This document shows positions 1 to 10,329 of a DNA stretch of 64,000 nt, piece by piece (positions within the stretch are counted from its first letter, which is position 1; every line of letters starts with the position of its first letter). The DNA lies in NCBI GenBank assembly GCA_023512835.1, contig CM042092.1, positions 44,882,535 to 44,946,534 on the forward strand, read 5' to 3'. Made by a program: the position numbers and the translations under genes. Below the pieces are notes generated by a model, which saw only the letters and a program-made list of their open reading frames with translations, was not told the DNA's origin and did not search any database. This stretch comes from Taxillus chinensis. Lineage: Eukaryota > Streptophyta > Magnoliopsida > Santalales > Loranthaceae.

Positions 1-767
1 GATGTCACACTCACACACTCCACATCTATTTTGATATATGCATTTCCAATTTCAAAAAACAAAAAAAAACACAAAAAAAAAAACATGTTTTTTTAAAAAA
101 AACGTTTTCAATAAATAATTTTCAAAATGTTTTCAAAAAAAAAGAGAGAGAAAACAAAACACACAAACAAACAAACAAACAAAAAAACAACAAAACAAAA
201 CAGAAAAACAAACAAAAAAAAAAACAAAACAAAAAAAACAAAACAAAACAAAACATTTTTCCAATAAAATATCCTTTTTTAAAAAATATCTTCAACAACA
301 TGTTTTGAAAATGTTTTCATGAAATGTATTCCAAATGTCTTCCAACAAAAAACAAAACAAAACAAAACAAAAAAACAAAAAAAGGGAAAATAAAAAAAAT
401 CATTTTCTAGGACTCCAAAACAAAACCAAAAACCCAAAACCAACCCATAGGGTCTCGTTCTCCATTTCAAACAAAACCCAAAACTTTTTAGGATTCCCTT
501 TAGAAATTTAGGATAAATCCATTTTAACCATGGCCTTAATAAATAATTTAGCTAAATAAAAATCCTAGACTTTTTAGGAAACTTAACCCAGCTATGGCAG
601 TACAAATAAAATAAAACCTCCTCCTCCTAAATTAGATACCGAAAGGGCGCTGTAGGGGTGCTAATCCTTCCCTACACGTAACCAACTCCCGAACCCATCT
701 CTGATAACGCAGACCATACACTTAAGACTTCTCAAAGTAGAGGGTATCCAACTGTACCCCAAAAACA
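1..767 (+). repeat. 3' part of Tat-1 5' LTR
   Basis: This stretch matches about 13385-14130 and 60175-60856, the ends of the other Tat LTRs. The first 300 bases are A-rich low-complexity sequence built from CAAAA and CAAAC units. The second half is unique-looking and strongly shared between copies, including a block around 640-710 beginning GATACCGAAAGGGCGC. No coding capacity is credible. The LTR ends at CA just before the primer-site sequence. Confidence 0.8.
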
Positions 768-769
768 GT

Positions 770-782
770 TGGTGGCGACTCT
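770..782 (+). other. Tat primer-binding-site candidate TGGTGGCGACTCT
   Basis: The 13 bases lie two bases after the CA end of the LTR, where reverse transcription is primed. The same sequence follows the other complete Tat LTR ends at 14133 and 60859. I did not assign the tRNA; legume Ogre elements of this lineage use tRNA-Arg, but the match here was not checked. Confidence 0.6.
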
Positions 783-863
783 AAAATTTCTCACCATTGG
801 TCTAGTTTGAGCTCACCCCAAAAGGGCCCGGACGAAAACCAGTGATGACAGTGGGTGTAAGAG

Positions 864-1235
864 TAAACCCTTAGTTGTTAGGCATTGATAGTAGGGCCTG
901 AGAGGAGAGAAAAGAAAGTTATATTTGAGTGAGGCTGCTCTCACCTTCGTGAGGACTTTCATGGGGAGCTAAGTTCATTTTATCCTTGCATGTTTGCTTC
1001 TATCTGAACTGTTAGTAACGATATTACATGGTTGTTGGACTTGATAGTAAGGGCATGTTACGATTAACTTATGATTTATTTTTAGCTATTGGAATGTCTA
1101 CTTCATCATGATAGAATTGTATGCCTTGGGAAACCATGCCTCTCTTGTTTGTTAGTTTATTCTTTCTTTTCCGTTTGACTGTGTGTTTATTTCTTTTTGC
1201 TTGAGGACAAGAAAAGGTTCAAGTATGGGGGAATT
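864..1235 (+). repeat. Athila-like 3' UTR and polypurine tract
   Basis: Non-coding sequence that ends in AAGTATGGGGGAATT at 1221-1235, directly before an LTR starting TGATAACGTG. This is the layout of the end of a gypsy internal region: a GAGGACAAGAAAAGG-like stretch, a G-rich purine tract, then the 3' LTR. It breaks into the Tat leader at about 864, so it is a 3' fragment of an Athila-like element placed inside Tat-1. Confidence 0.6.
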
Positions 1236-1495
1236 TGATAACGTGCATTTATGCCGTTATCCTAGACCTTATATAGGGTGTTTTAGCGTATGTTTTGTAC
1301 CTATTTGCATGCTATTTTACACATATTTGCTCTAACCCCTAGGAAGACCCTGTTTGGTGTATAGTGGTACTTTTTGAGTGTTTTTGGCAGGTTTTGGAGC
1401 AACCTTTTCCCACACACCTTCGCTAGATCACTCCATACACTCAAGAGGAAGCTATAGGAAGAAGATGGAAGCAAAATGAAGGCAAAATCAAGGTG

Positions 1496-1631
1496 CACGT
1501 GAAAAGCTTTCTCACGTGCATTCTCACGTGCAAGGATTTTATTGCATGGATGCCTTCTACAACTCAAGAGGAAGCTTTGGAGCAAATTTGAGTTGAATTG
1601 GAGCTGCACGTGAAAAGGGTCTTCTCACGTG
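1496..1631 (+). promoter_or_regulatory. Cluster of five G-boxes (CACGTG) in Ath-1 LTR
   Basis: CACGTG occurs at 1496, 1513, 1525, 1607 and 1626 in two groups, each beginning with TGCACGTGAAAAG and continuing TCTCACGTGCATTCTCAC. G-boxes are known binding sites for plant bZIP and bHLH factors. The cluster lies 220-360 bases before the TATA box, so a promoter role is plausible but inferred. Confidence 0.5.
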
Positions 1632-1766
1632 CATTCTCACATGCAGGCATTTTTGAGCTCCGAATGATGTGTTTTGTTGTTTTAATCATTTTCCTCTAAA
1701 GAACTGGGGTCAAATTTGGTGTAGTTTGAGTTTTATTTCGCCTAGAACGTCGAATAGTGTCACTAA

Positions 1767-1786
1767 CCAAAACGACGTCGTTTTGG
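1767..1786 (+). promoter_or_regulatory. 20-bp perfect palindrome with GACGTC core
   Basis: CCAAAACGACGTCGTTTTGG is its own reverse complement. It sits about 60 bases before TATAAATAG. The same or a one-mismatch form occurs in every Athila-like and Tek-B/Tek-C LTR here whose promoter region is present, in a similar place. ACGT-core palindromes are typical bZIP targets; binding itself is inferred. Confidence 0.55.
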
Positions 1787-1847
1787 CTGCGACCACATTT
1801 ATAATTAGGGCACACTTTTTGTAACCCTAATTTGGCCCACTAAATCC

Positions 1848-1856
1848 TATAAATAG
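1848..1856 (+). promoter_or_regulatory. TATA box TATAAATAG of Ath-1 LTR
   Basis: Good TATA consensus, conserved at 26156 and, as TATAAATAC, at 10915. It marks the likely U3/R region of the LTR. Confidence 0.55.
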
Positions 1857-2706
1857 GGGGCTTGGGAGGCATTGTAAAACATCTTGAGTGGGGAGAATCT
1901 GATTTGAGTTCTGAAAAGAGCTATAGCCATTGCTAAAAGATCGGATTGTCCTTGGCAAGGAGTGATTTTGGGCAGCAGACGCCGGAGTCGTTGGAGGTTG
2001 GCGTCCTGGTTCATCTTGGGGTCTTCCTTTATTGTCCTGGTACTGTAATCATGTTCTTTCTTGTAACTGTTATTGCTTTTGTCATGATTATGGAGTAGTT
2101 TTATTCGTCTAGGGGAGCAATGTAGCCCCCAATAAATTGTATTCAGTTTGGTTATGGTTGTTCAATAAAATAGAATTCAGTTCTTGTTTAATTCACTTGC
2201 TTGAATGGAAATGCCTAGTTTATGCATAATTAGGTAATCTTAGCCCTTGTCTAGGGTAGAACACTAGTGAATTAGATTTAATATTGCATGATGGACCAAG
2301 TCTGCAACTATTAGATTGTTTATCTACCTTGATCACTTTTATTCACATGGACCAAATGGGATAAAAGCCTTAAATCTATCTTAGCATGGACCAAATGTAA
2401 GATAGGTAGGAGATAATCAACATGAACATAAACTAGAACATAAATCAAGAACAAGAGCCATAACCAGACTATTACAATCGATTGGGTGGTAAACATTGTG
2501 ACCCTAGATTCTTAATCACTGAAATTTCTATACCAATAGCTTGCCAACATTCTGATTTAATCATTTTTCGTTCAAACTATGTGTACAACAAAAATCAATT
2601 GTCCAGACATAAAATCAACTTATTAGCTTAGTGCTTGCTGCTTAACAGCATTAGCTACCTCCCTGTGGGATCAACAACCGGAGTCTTAATACTCCATTTT
2701 ATTACT

Positions 2707-2832
2707 AAGGTACTAAGGTGGCTGATAAATACTAAGGTACTAAGGTGGCTGATAAATACTAAGGTACCGTATACACCAAACATCTTTATCACAACAAAAT
2801 ACTAAGGTGGCTGATAAACACTTGCCTAGGGA
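2707..2832. repeat. Filler with repeated ACTAAGGTGGCTGATAAA motif
   Basis: Three copies of a short motif, ACTAAGGTGGCTGATAAA or close to it, appear in about 110 bases between the broken LTR end and the inverted Athila coding fragment. Short templated repeats at a junction suggest repair by template switching. An assembly artefact cannot be excluded. Confidence 0.5.
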
Positions 2833-3861
2833 TTATTGTTTGCCGCCCTTCTTGGGAACCACTTGCACTGGACTAACCCAGGAGCTATCTGAAATGGCAT
2901 ATATGATGCCCGCTTTCCTCCACTTCAGAATCTCCTTGCCAACAACTTCCTTCATTGCAGGATTAAGCCTGCGTTGGTGCTTTACAGTAGGAGTATAAGA
3001 CTCCTCCATCAGTATCTTGTGCATGCAGACCGCTGGACTTATACCTTTTATATCATCCAGAGACCACCCCAGGGCCTGCTTATGCTCCCTTAAGACTTCT
3101 AGTAGCTGTCTGGTTTCTTCTACTATTAAGGATGCAGCTACTATCACAGGGTAATGCCCTTGTGTATCCAAAAACTCGTACCTCACATGTTCTGGGAGTT
3201 GCTTCTGAACTGGCAAGGGTTTCGTGAGTGCTGAGGATTCAATTAAGGAAGGCTGCTGCTCAGTTTGGTCTTTCAGCACTTCATAAGTCTCTTCCGGTTC
3301 CGTCTCAGCAAAATCCACCTGCTGCAATTCGTGATCCAAGCTTTCAGTGATGAAGCTTTCTTCAAAGTAGCTGTCCACGAATTCAGCAATCTGATCAATC
3401 CAATAACAGCTGGAATGATCATTCGCCTTGCGCATCGAACGCTCCATGTTGAACACCACTGCGTTTTCATCCACACGCAGCGTCAACTCCCCTGAGTTTA
3501 CATCGATTAAGGCCCTTCTGGTACTCAAGAATGGCCTTCCAAGAATCAGCTGGACTCCTTTATCTTCCTCCGTTTCCAAAACAACCATTTGTAGTAACGC
3601 AGGCTTCAACTCGAAGTTATTTGCTTGGACCGGCACCCTTCTAATGCCTGAATACTCATCCGATAGTATAGGTCTAGCATAATCCATGAAGGTCCTCGGC
3701 TGATAACCGCCTTGGCCGTTGTGTCCCTGATCTTCTCTTGCTCTGTTTTCAGCCATGATTTCTTCACACAAGGTATGTAAGCCGTCCAACTGTTGTTCAG
3801 CTGCAACTAATACCCTCTGAGCCCTTCGCTGCTCTCGCAACGTCCGTTCGATTTCGTTCAA
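2833..3861 (-). pseudogene. Athila-like gag/protease/RT fusion fragment
   Basis: An uninterrupted minus-strand frame of 342 codons opening from a non-ATG position. Its N-terminal third has a coiled, charged start followed by RTFMDYARP and ANNFELKPALLQMV, the hallmark of an Athila-type Gag N terminus. It then jumps straight to LILGRPFLSTRRALIDV, the end of the aspartic protease region. It finishes with the RT approach region GISPAVCMHKI, QRRLNPAMKEVV and WVSPVQVVPKKGG, before the RT catalytic motifs. Most of gag, the zinc knuckle and the first part of protease are missing, so this is an internally deleted copy, yet the reading frame is kept. It is inverted relative to the LTR that surrounds it. 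Confidence 0.75.
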
Positions 3862-4041
3862 ACTATGTGTACAACAAAAATCAATTGTCTAGACATAAAA
3901 TCAACTTATTAGCTTAGTGCTTGCTGCTTAACAACATTAGCTACCTCCCTGTGGGTTCGACAACCGGAGTCTTAATACTCCATTTTATTACTTGACCAGT
4001 GCACTTGCTGCAAAACCTATAGACACAATTTATACGGGTCA
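3852..4041 (+). repeat. Duplicated 3' end of Athila-like LTR
   Basis: Repeats 2568-2706 almost exactly, then completes the LTR through ATACGGGTCA, the same end as the solo LTR at 27060. Together with 1236-2706 it accounts for a full LTR split by 1.1 kb of inverted internal sequence. Confidence 0.75.
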
Positions 4042-5845
4042 ACACCCGAGCTACCGGGAGAGATCATACGTCTATTGGAAAAGGATGATCGCTTATCCAT
4101 TCCAAGTGAGGACCCAGTAGAAACAGTGAACTCGGGGACAACAGCCGAACCAAAAGAATTGAGGGTGGGGTCTTTGATAGCTACCGGCATCAGGAAGAAG
4201 TTAATCGAGCTGTTAAGAAGCTGCATCAACATTTTTGCATGGTCATACCAAGATATGCCCGGATTAGACACAGATATAGTGCAACATCACATACCCGTGA
4301 AGCCCGAGTGCAAGCCAGTACAGCAGAAATTGCGAAGAATGAGACCAGAGATGATCGAAGATTAAAGAAGAAGTCAAAAAGCAATGGGATGCAGGTTTCC
4401 TAAGTGTCTCCTGTTATCCAGAATGGGTGGCCAATGTTGTACAGATCCAGAAAAAGGAGGCAAAGTATGCATGTGTGTCGATTATAGAGATCTGAACTGG
4501 GCCAGTCCGAAAGACAACTTCCCGCTTCCTCATATTGATACCTTAGTGGATAATACAGCAAAACACGCCCTATTCTCATTCATGGATGGTTTCTCGGGTT
4601 ATAATCAAATTCGTATGGCCCTCGAGCACAAAGAGAGGACCACATTCATGACACTTTGGGGCACTTTCTGCTATAATGTGATGCCTTTTGGTCTGAGGAA
4701 CGCAGGGGCAACTTATCAGCGAGCCATGGTGACCCTATTCCACGACATGATGCATAAGGAAATCGAAGTATATGTGGACGACATGATAGTCAAATCACGA
4801 AGCACTGAAGATCATATCGAAGTACTCCGCAAGCTCTTCAATAGGCTACGGAAATATCAACTGAAATTGAACCCCGAAAAGTGCACTTTCGGAGCCATGT
4901 CGGGAAAACTGTTGGGTTTCATTGTGAGCCAAAAAGGAGTTGAAATCGATCCAGATAAAGTTCGAGTTATCCAAGAGATGCCGCCACCACGGACCATCAA
5001 GGAGGTTAGAGGATTCGTAGGGCGGACTGAATTATATTGCCCGATTTATTTCCCAATTAACAGCCACATGCGAACCCATTTTCAAGACTTTACGGAAGAA
5101 CAACCCCGAAATTTGGAATGACAAGTGTCAAGAAGCTTTTGACAAGGTCAAACAATACCTGTCTAATCCACCTATTTTGATCCCACCAGTACCAGATAGA
5201 CCTCTGATCTTATACTTGACCATTAAGGAGTCAGCGATGGGTTGTGTCTTGGGGCAACACGATTCTACAGGCAAGAAGAAGCAGGCCATTTATTACCACA
5301 GCAAGATGTTCACCGTCAATGAAGAAAACTACACACCCATGGAGAAGACGTGCTGTGCTCTTGTCTGGATAACAAGAAGATTGAGGCAATACACTCTTTA
5401 TCATACTCCTTGGTTGATTTCAAGGCATGATCCGCTCAAATATCTCTTGGAAAAGCCATCCATTTCTGGAAGAATCGCCAAGTGGCAGTTGATCCTATCG
5501 GAGTACGATATCATCTACGTACCTCAAAAAGCCATAAAAGGAAGTGCGATAGCCGACTATCTGGCAGATAGAGCGCTGGAAGACATTGAGCCCAAGACTA
5601 TTGGCTTCCCAGATGAGCACATCAACATCATTTCAGCCGAAGTATCAGACATATGGATGATGTGGTTCGATGGAGCCTCCAGTCTTTTAGGTCACGGTGT
5701 TGGGGCCATCCTGATATCCCCAAAAGGCGAACATTTTCCCATGGCGGCAAAGCTAACCTTCCCTTGTACAAACAATGTAGCAGAATATGAGGCTTGTGTG
5801 ATGGGACTTCAAGAAGCCATTAACAAAGGAATCAAAAAATTATGA
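4042..5845 (+). pseudogene. Tat-1 pol, part 1: RT, RNase H, start of second RNase H
   Basis: Copies the element RNA into DNA. The frame begins in the segment before RT (HHIPVKPECKPVQQKL). RT shows CVDYRDLN, FSFMDGFSGYNQI and the catalytic YVDDMIVKS near 4770-4800. RNase H follows at about 5180-5560 (ALVWITRRLRQY, DPLKYLLEKP). An archaeal-type second RNase H starts near 5650 (MWFDGASSLLGHGVGA; NNVAEYEACVMGL), the signature of the Tat lineage. Damage: indels near 4363 and 4450 shift the start of RT, another near 5020 shifts the RT-RNase H joint, and TGA at 5843-5845 interrupts the second RNase H, consistent with CGA to TGA. Gag and the protease core are absent upstream. Confidence 0.85.
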
Positions 5846-7381
5846 GTGTTCGGCGATTCGGCACTCATCATTTTTCAAGTAAGGGGTGAATGGGAGACTC
5901 GAAACCACAAATTAATCCCATATCGGAAGCACGTTGCAGAGTTAGCCGAGCAATTCGAAGACATCACGTTTAAGCATATGCCCAGGGAATACAATCAGCT
6001 CCCTGACGCGCTGGCAACTCTAGCCTCCCTCCTTCGGCTAGACACAAAGTTGGAAGTCCAGTCTTTTGATATCCGCATACAAGATGCTCCTGCACATTAC
6101 ATGGCCATTGACGAAAATACCGAAGAAAAGCCCTGGTACAATGATATCAGACAATACTTGCTTAAGCAAGAGTATCCAGCTGAGGCCTCTGAGTCTGATA
6201 AAAGAAATATCCGAAGGTCAGCATCCAACTATTATAATGATGGCTCGATTCTGTACAAGAGAAACCATGACATGGTATTATTGCAGTGTGTGGCAAAAGA
6301 AGAATCAACACAGATAATGAAAGAAGTGCACGAAGGAGAATGCGGTTCACACGCAAATAGACATGCATTAACAAGACAAATCATGCGAACGGGCTATTAT
6401 TGGGTCACCATGGAAAAGGATTGCATTGAATATGTGCACAAATGCTTCAAGTGTCAAATTTATGGCGATAAAATCCAAGTACCGCCGTCCAAACTACACG
6501 TGATGGTTTCCCCGTGGCCGTTCTCACTTTGGGGCATTGACGTTATTGGACCAATATCTCCAAAAGCTTCTAATGGTCATCGTTTCATTTTGGTAGCCAT
6601 TGATTACTTCACCAAGTGGGTAGGAGCAGCATCATATGCTAATGTCACACAGGCTGTGGTACTTCGATTTATGCGGAACAACATCATATGCCAATATGGG
6701 CTTCCGGAGCAGATCATAACGGACAATGCTGCCAATTTAAACAGTCGAATGATAGGGAGGTTGTGTGAAACATACAAAATTCAACACCGCAACTCGACCC
6801 CCTATCGCCCAAAGATGAATGGAGCAGTCGAGGCAGCCAACAAGAACATCAAGAACATTATCAGAAAAATGACTGAAACATACAAAGATTGGCACGAGAA
6901 GCTACCATACGCTTTGCATGCTTATCGTACCTCAGTGCGTACATCGACCGGGGCAACTCCATTTTCTTTGGTCTACGGCATGGAAGCAGTTCTACCGGTC
7001 GAAGTGGAGATACCTTCCCTCCGAGTACTTAAGGATACTCATCTCGAAGAAGCAGAATGGGTCTAAAGTCATTATGAGCAGTTGAATTTAATTGAGGGCA
7101 AGCGCTTGGCAGCAGTTTGCAGAGGACAGCTGTATCAACAAAGAATGATGAACAGTTACAATAAAAAGGTGAAGCCCAGAAGCTTTCAAGAGGGTGATCT
7201 TGTCCTCAAAAAGATCTTTCCAATTCAACACGACCATAGAGGCAGGTGGACTCCCAATTATGAAGGCCCATATGTTGTGAAAAAAGCATTCTCGGGAGGC
7301 GCATTGATCCTTGCCAAAATGGACGGAAATGAGCTTCCTAATCCAGTGAATAGTGACGCCGTCAAAAAGTTTTATGCTTAA
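5846..7381 (+). pseudogene. Tat-1 pol, part 2: second RNase H and integrase
   Basis: Continues directly from the stop at 5845: VFGDSALIIFQVRGEW and YNQLPDALATLASL finish the archaeal-type RNase H. Integrase starts near 6320 with an HHCC zinc domain (HANRHALTRQI, CFKCQI) and keeps the whole catalytic triad: Asp in WGIDVIGP, Asp in ITDNAANL, Glu in NGAVEAANKN. TAA at 7064-7066 stops the frame at what was probably CAA (WVQ-SHYEQL). The rest, to TAA at 7379-7381, is the C-terminal integrase region with GDLVLKK and WTPNYEGPY. No chromodomain follows, as expected for Tat. Integration of the cDNA was its role; with the stops it is inactive in cis. Confidence 0.85.
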
Positions 7382-8586
7382 CTCTCATACCTCCCCACAA
7401 GATTCTCATTCCTGTAATGAGCGGACTTGGTGAAAACCCGAAAGGGCACCAAGGGTAAAATACAAAGCTCCAACAAAAGACAAAAGAGAAAACAAAGGCG
7501 GACTTGGTGAAAACCTGAAAGGGCACCAAGGGTAAAATACAAAGCCAACAATAAATCTTGAAGGGTGAAATCAGTTCAGTCAGAAACTGAAAGGATCAGG
7601 ACCACAACAAATAGGGTCCGTTGCAAGCAGTAGAGACAACATCATCCAAAAACAGCGGCTGCAAACAGTGGAAGACTTGGTCAAACCTGCGGCACACTCG
7701 AATCAAATTTGTACATTATACTTTTAAAGACTTGTGATTCTGTTTATCAGATTATAACAATAGGACACTCTTTATGATATAAATATGTTTTGTGGAACTA
7801 AACCACAAAAATTTCTTTATCTCTTTAATCATATTTTATCCTCTTCATTTCACATTTAAATAGAATATCTTAAATCCCAGTAAGCTCTTCTAGCATTGCC
7901 TTATGAGTAGGGTCAAGCTCAAAGTGCCCAAACAATTTAAGGCCCCCAAATCGGAGTACTCATATCTCCACAGAATATCACTATCCCAGAGAAGCCGTCA
8001 AGTCAAGCTCCTTAATATGACAAAGCGAAATTTAACAGACCCTTCATGCACAATAGGGAGTTCCCAGCAAAGATCAGACGGACTCTCCATCCAAAGAGAA
8101 CGTTGTTCCCCAACAACATTGAGATAAATCTCTAACAACAGCCAAACCCTCAGTGATACATCACATCGCATTCGATGCACACATCGCATTGCATCACATT
8201 GCATCATATTTCACCACAAGTTGAGGTTATGCATCCCCGCATACAGCACATTGCATTCCATGCATCATTTACATACATTCAGCATACTTTGTGATTTCAG
8301 GAACGTTGCCGTCTCTGAAGATCCTAAGAGCTCATACTCAGCTAGCTTCTCACCAAGCTATCCTACCTTTCTTTGTTCAACTGAATAACTCTTTCTTTGC
8401 AATTTCCTCAAGCAACGCATCCTTTTGGCAATTGACAAACTTTTCCCATTTTGGGTCACCTCGTAGAGCGATCTCCTTGAGTGAACTCGTAGAGGGAGCT
8501 TAAATTGGGTTACTTCCCCAACTCACCAATTCCTTAAAGTATTTCCCCAAGTACCAATTGATGTCTCCAACAAGTCTTTCCAGTTT
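7382..8586 (+). other. Tat-1 3' UTR, non-coding
   Basis: No supported gene. It holds a tandem duplication at 7424-7553, an AT-rich stretch (7690-7860), and a block from about 7895 that recurs at 14215 (CCTTATGAGTAGGGTCAAGC), including GCATCACATTGCATC-type short repeats near 8160-8280. Long 3' UTRs with tandem repeats are known for Tat/Ogre elements. Confidence 0.65.
7424..7553 (+). repeat. Tandem duplication, period about 73 bp
   Basis: Two copies start GCGGACTTGGTGAAAACC at about 7425 and 7499 and share GAAAGGGCACCAAGGGTAAA. The second copy lies about 73 bases after the first. Confidence 0.8.
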
Positions 8587-9150
8587 AAGCCTATCGTTGC
8601 TGTGGGCTTTTCATTTCTAATTCAAGCCTATCGTTGCTGTGGGCTATCCATTTTCAATTCAAGCCTATCGTTGCTGTGGGCTATCCATTTTCAATTCAAG
8701 CCTATCGTTGCTTTGGGCTATCCATTTTCAATTCGAGCCTATCGTTACCGTGGGCCTTTCGATTTTTTTTATTCAAGCCCAACGTTGTTGTAGGCTTTCC
8801 ATCTTCACTTTAAGCCTATCGTTGCCGTGGGCTTTCCATTTTTCGGTTTAAGCCCATCGTTCTTTGTGGGCTTTCCATTTTTCAGTTTTAAGCCTAACGT
8901 TTGTGGGCTTTTCCATTTTCAATTTAAGCTTTATCGTTCTTTGTGGGCTTTCCATTTTTCAGTTCAAGCCTATCGTTCTTTGTGGGCTATCCATTTTCGA
9001 TTCAAGCCTATCGTTCTTGTGGGCTATCCATTTTCAATTCAAGCCTATCGTTCTTGTGGGCCTTTCAACTTTTAGTTCACGCCCATCATTGTTGTGGGCC
9101 TCTTCTCTTTTTTAGTTCAAGCCTTGTCATTGTTGTAGGCTTTCAATCTC
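8587..9150 (+). repeat. 37-bp minisatellite in Tat-1 3' UTR
   Basis: About 15 copies of a 37-bp unit beginning AAGCCTATCGTTGCTGTGGG and ending CCATTTTCAATTC, with variants at the middle (GTTCTT, GTTGTT). All three forward frames stay open over long stretches because the unit has no stop in any frame, which yields overlapping spurious ORFs. A second, longer array lies at 14945-15700. Confidence 0.9.
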
Positions 9151-9354
9151 CATGATCAAGCGGCCTTAGATGCCTCATCAAAGTATTATCCAAACCCACC
9201 AGCCTGCGAAGCCCTTTTTCCCTCTCGGGGACAGACCCAATCGTCGCACTTCTTCCCCTAGGTAAGTCGGGTAAGTGCTCCAACCCGTCCAAAATGACTC
9301 CCTTTTTATCTTTGTACGTTGTTTGTATACAAACAGTGCACAAAGAGGGGCAGC
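9151..9354 (+). other. End of Tat-1 3' UTR with polypurine tract
   Basis: Shared with 15700-15910 and 17570-17771. It ends in CAAAGAGGGGCAGC (9341-9354), the likely primer for plus-strand synthesis, immediately before the LTR start TGTTGGACCC. Confidence 0.65.
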
Positions 9355-9888
9355 TGTTGGACCCCATTTTGTCCGGGTTGGACATACTAACCCCGTTTCA
9401 TATACCTCTCTGCCCATGCTATATACCTTGTTGAACAGGTCCACAATGATCTTATACTTCCGAGGAATGGTCTACCCCAACTGCATGAGATGGACACAAT
9501 TGACACTAGGGGGGAGTCCAAAATTAATGACTTCTGCTACAAGTCTTTGAAGCGCCCCAATACCAACACCAGGTGATAGAGGATGAAAATTGGGGACTAA
9601 CGCACTTGACCGAGCTCAAATCGGACTTAAAATGAAGAAGTTATGGCCAAAACAACTTTCGTTGGAAAAAGTCAAACTTGCCAAAAGACGGTCAATGCCC
9701 CTGGTCAAATCGCCCGAAAAAGTGGCCATGCGAAATTCTTCAAAGCGTCAATTTAGGCGAACACGGATCTCCCCAAACAATCCATGGAAAGTTATCCATT
9801 TTTGCATTATATGTGAAGGGGTAAAAAAAAAAACTTCGGGGTTGACCGTTGACCGTTGACCTGCCGACACTTCGACCCATTGACCTTC

Positions 9889-10016
9889 GAAGCCTCGAAG
9901 CCCCGATGCATCGAAGCCCCGAAGCCTCGAAGCCTCGAAGCCCCGAAGCCTCGAAGCCTCGAAGCATCGAAGCCTCGAAGCCTCGAAGCCTCGAAACCTC
10001 GAAGCCTCGAAGCCCC
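9889..10016 (+). repeat. CGAAGCCTC 9-bp tandem array
   Basis: Around a dozen near-perfect CGAAGCCTC or CGAAGCCCC units run head to tail. Related CTTCGACC and CGACACTTCG motifs flank the array up to the solo LTR and beyond it (11850-12130). Six overlapping ORFs on both strands here are products of the repeat. Confidence 0.85.
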
Positions 10017-10329
10017 GCTGCCGACACTCCGACCTTTGACTCGCCCCTTCGGACTTTCGAACCTTGTGAAGATGCGACGCCTCGAGACTTATGACGCCAG
10101 GACTTGCGATGCCTTCGACACGCGACTTACGAACTTGCGACACTTTGACCTACGAACCTTCGAACCTTGACCTTCGACCCTTCACCCTCGAAGCCCCGTT
10201 GCCGACACTTCGACCTTCGACCCTTCGACCCTTGACCCGGACCTCGTAGACCTTCGAACCTTGACCCTCGAAGCCCCGCTGCCAACACTTCGAACCTTGA
10301 CCCTTTGACCCTGGACACTCGAAGCCTAT

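Larger units (their letters stand above)
1236..2706 (+). repeat. Athila-like LTR (Ath-1), 3' end displaced
   Basis: Collinear with the solo LTR at 25566-27060 from TGATAACGTGCATTTATGCC to about CCATTTTATTACT, where it is interrupted. Features shared with that copy are five CACGTG G-boxes, a 20-bp ACGT palindrome, a TATA box and long AT-rich U5-like sequence. The last 190 bases of the LTR occur again at 3852-4041, so the right end has been duplicated around an inverted insert. Confidence 0.75.

Noticed and set aside
4017..4271. Minus-strand 84-residue ORF over the Athila/Tat joint
   Set aside because: Shadow of the plus-strand pol frame starting near 4054.
8602..9155. Several overlapping 60-90 residue ORFs rich in Phe, Ser and Trp
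   Set aside because: They are translations of the stop-free 37-bp minisatellite in three frames; same for 14837-15728.
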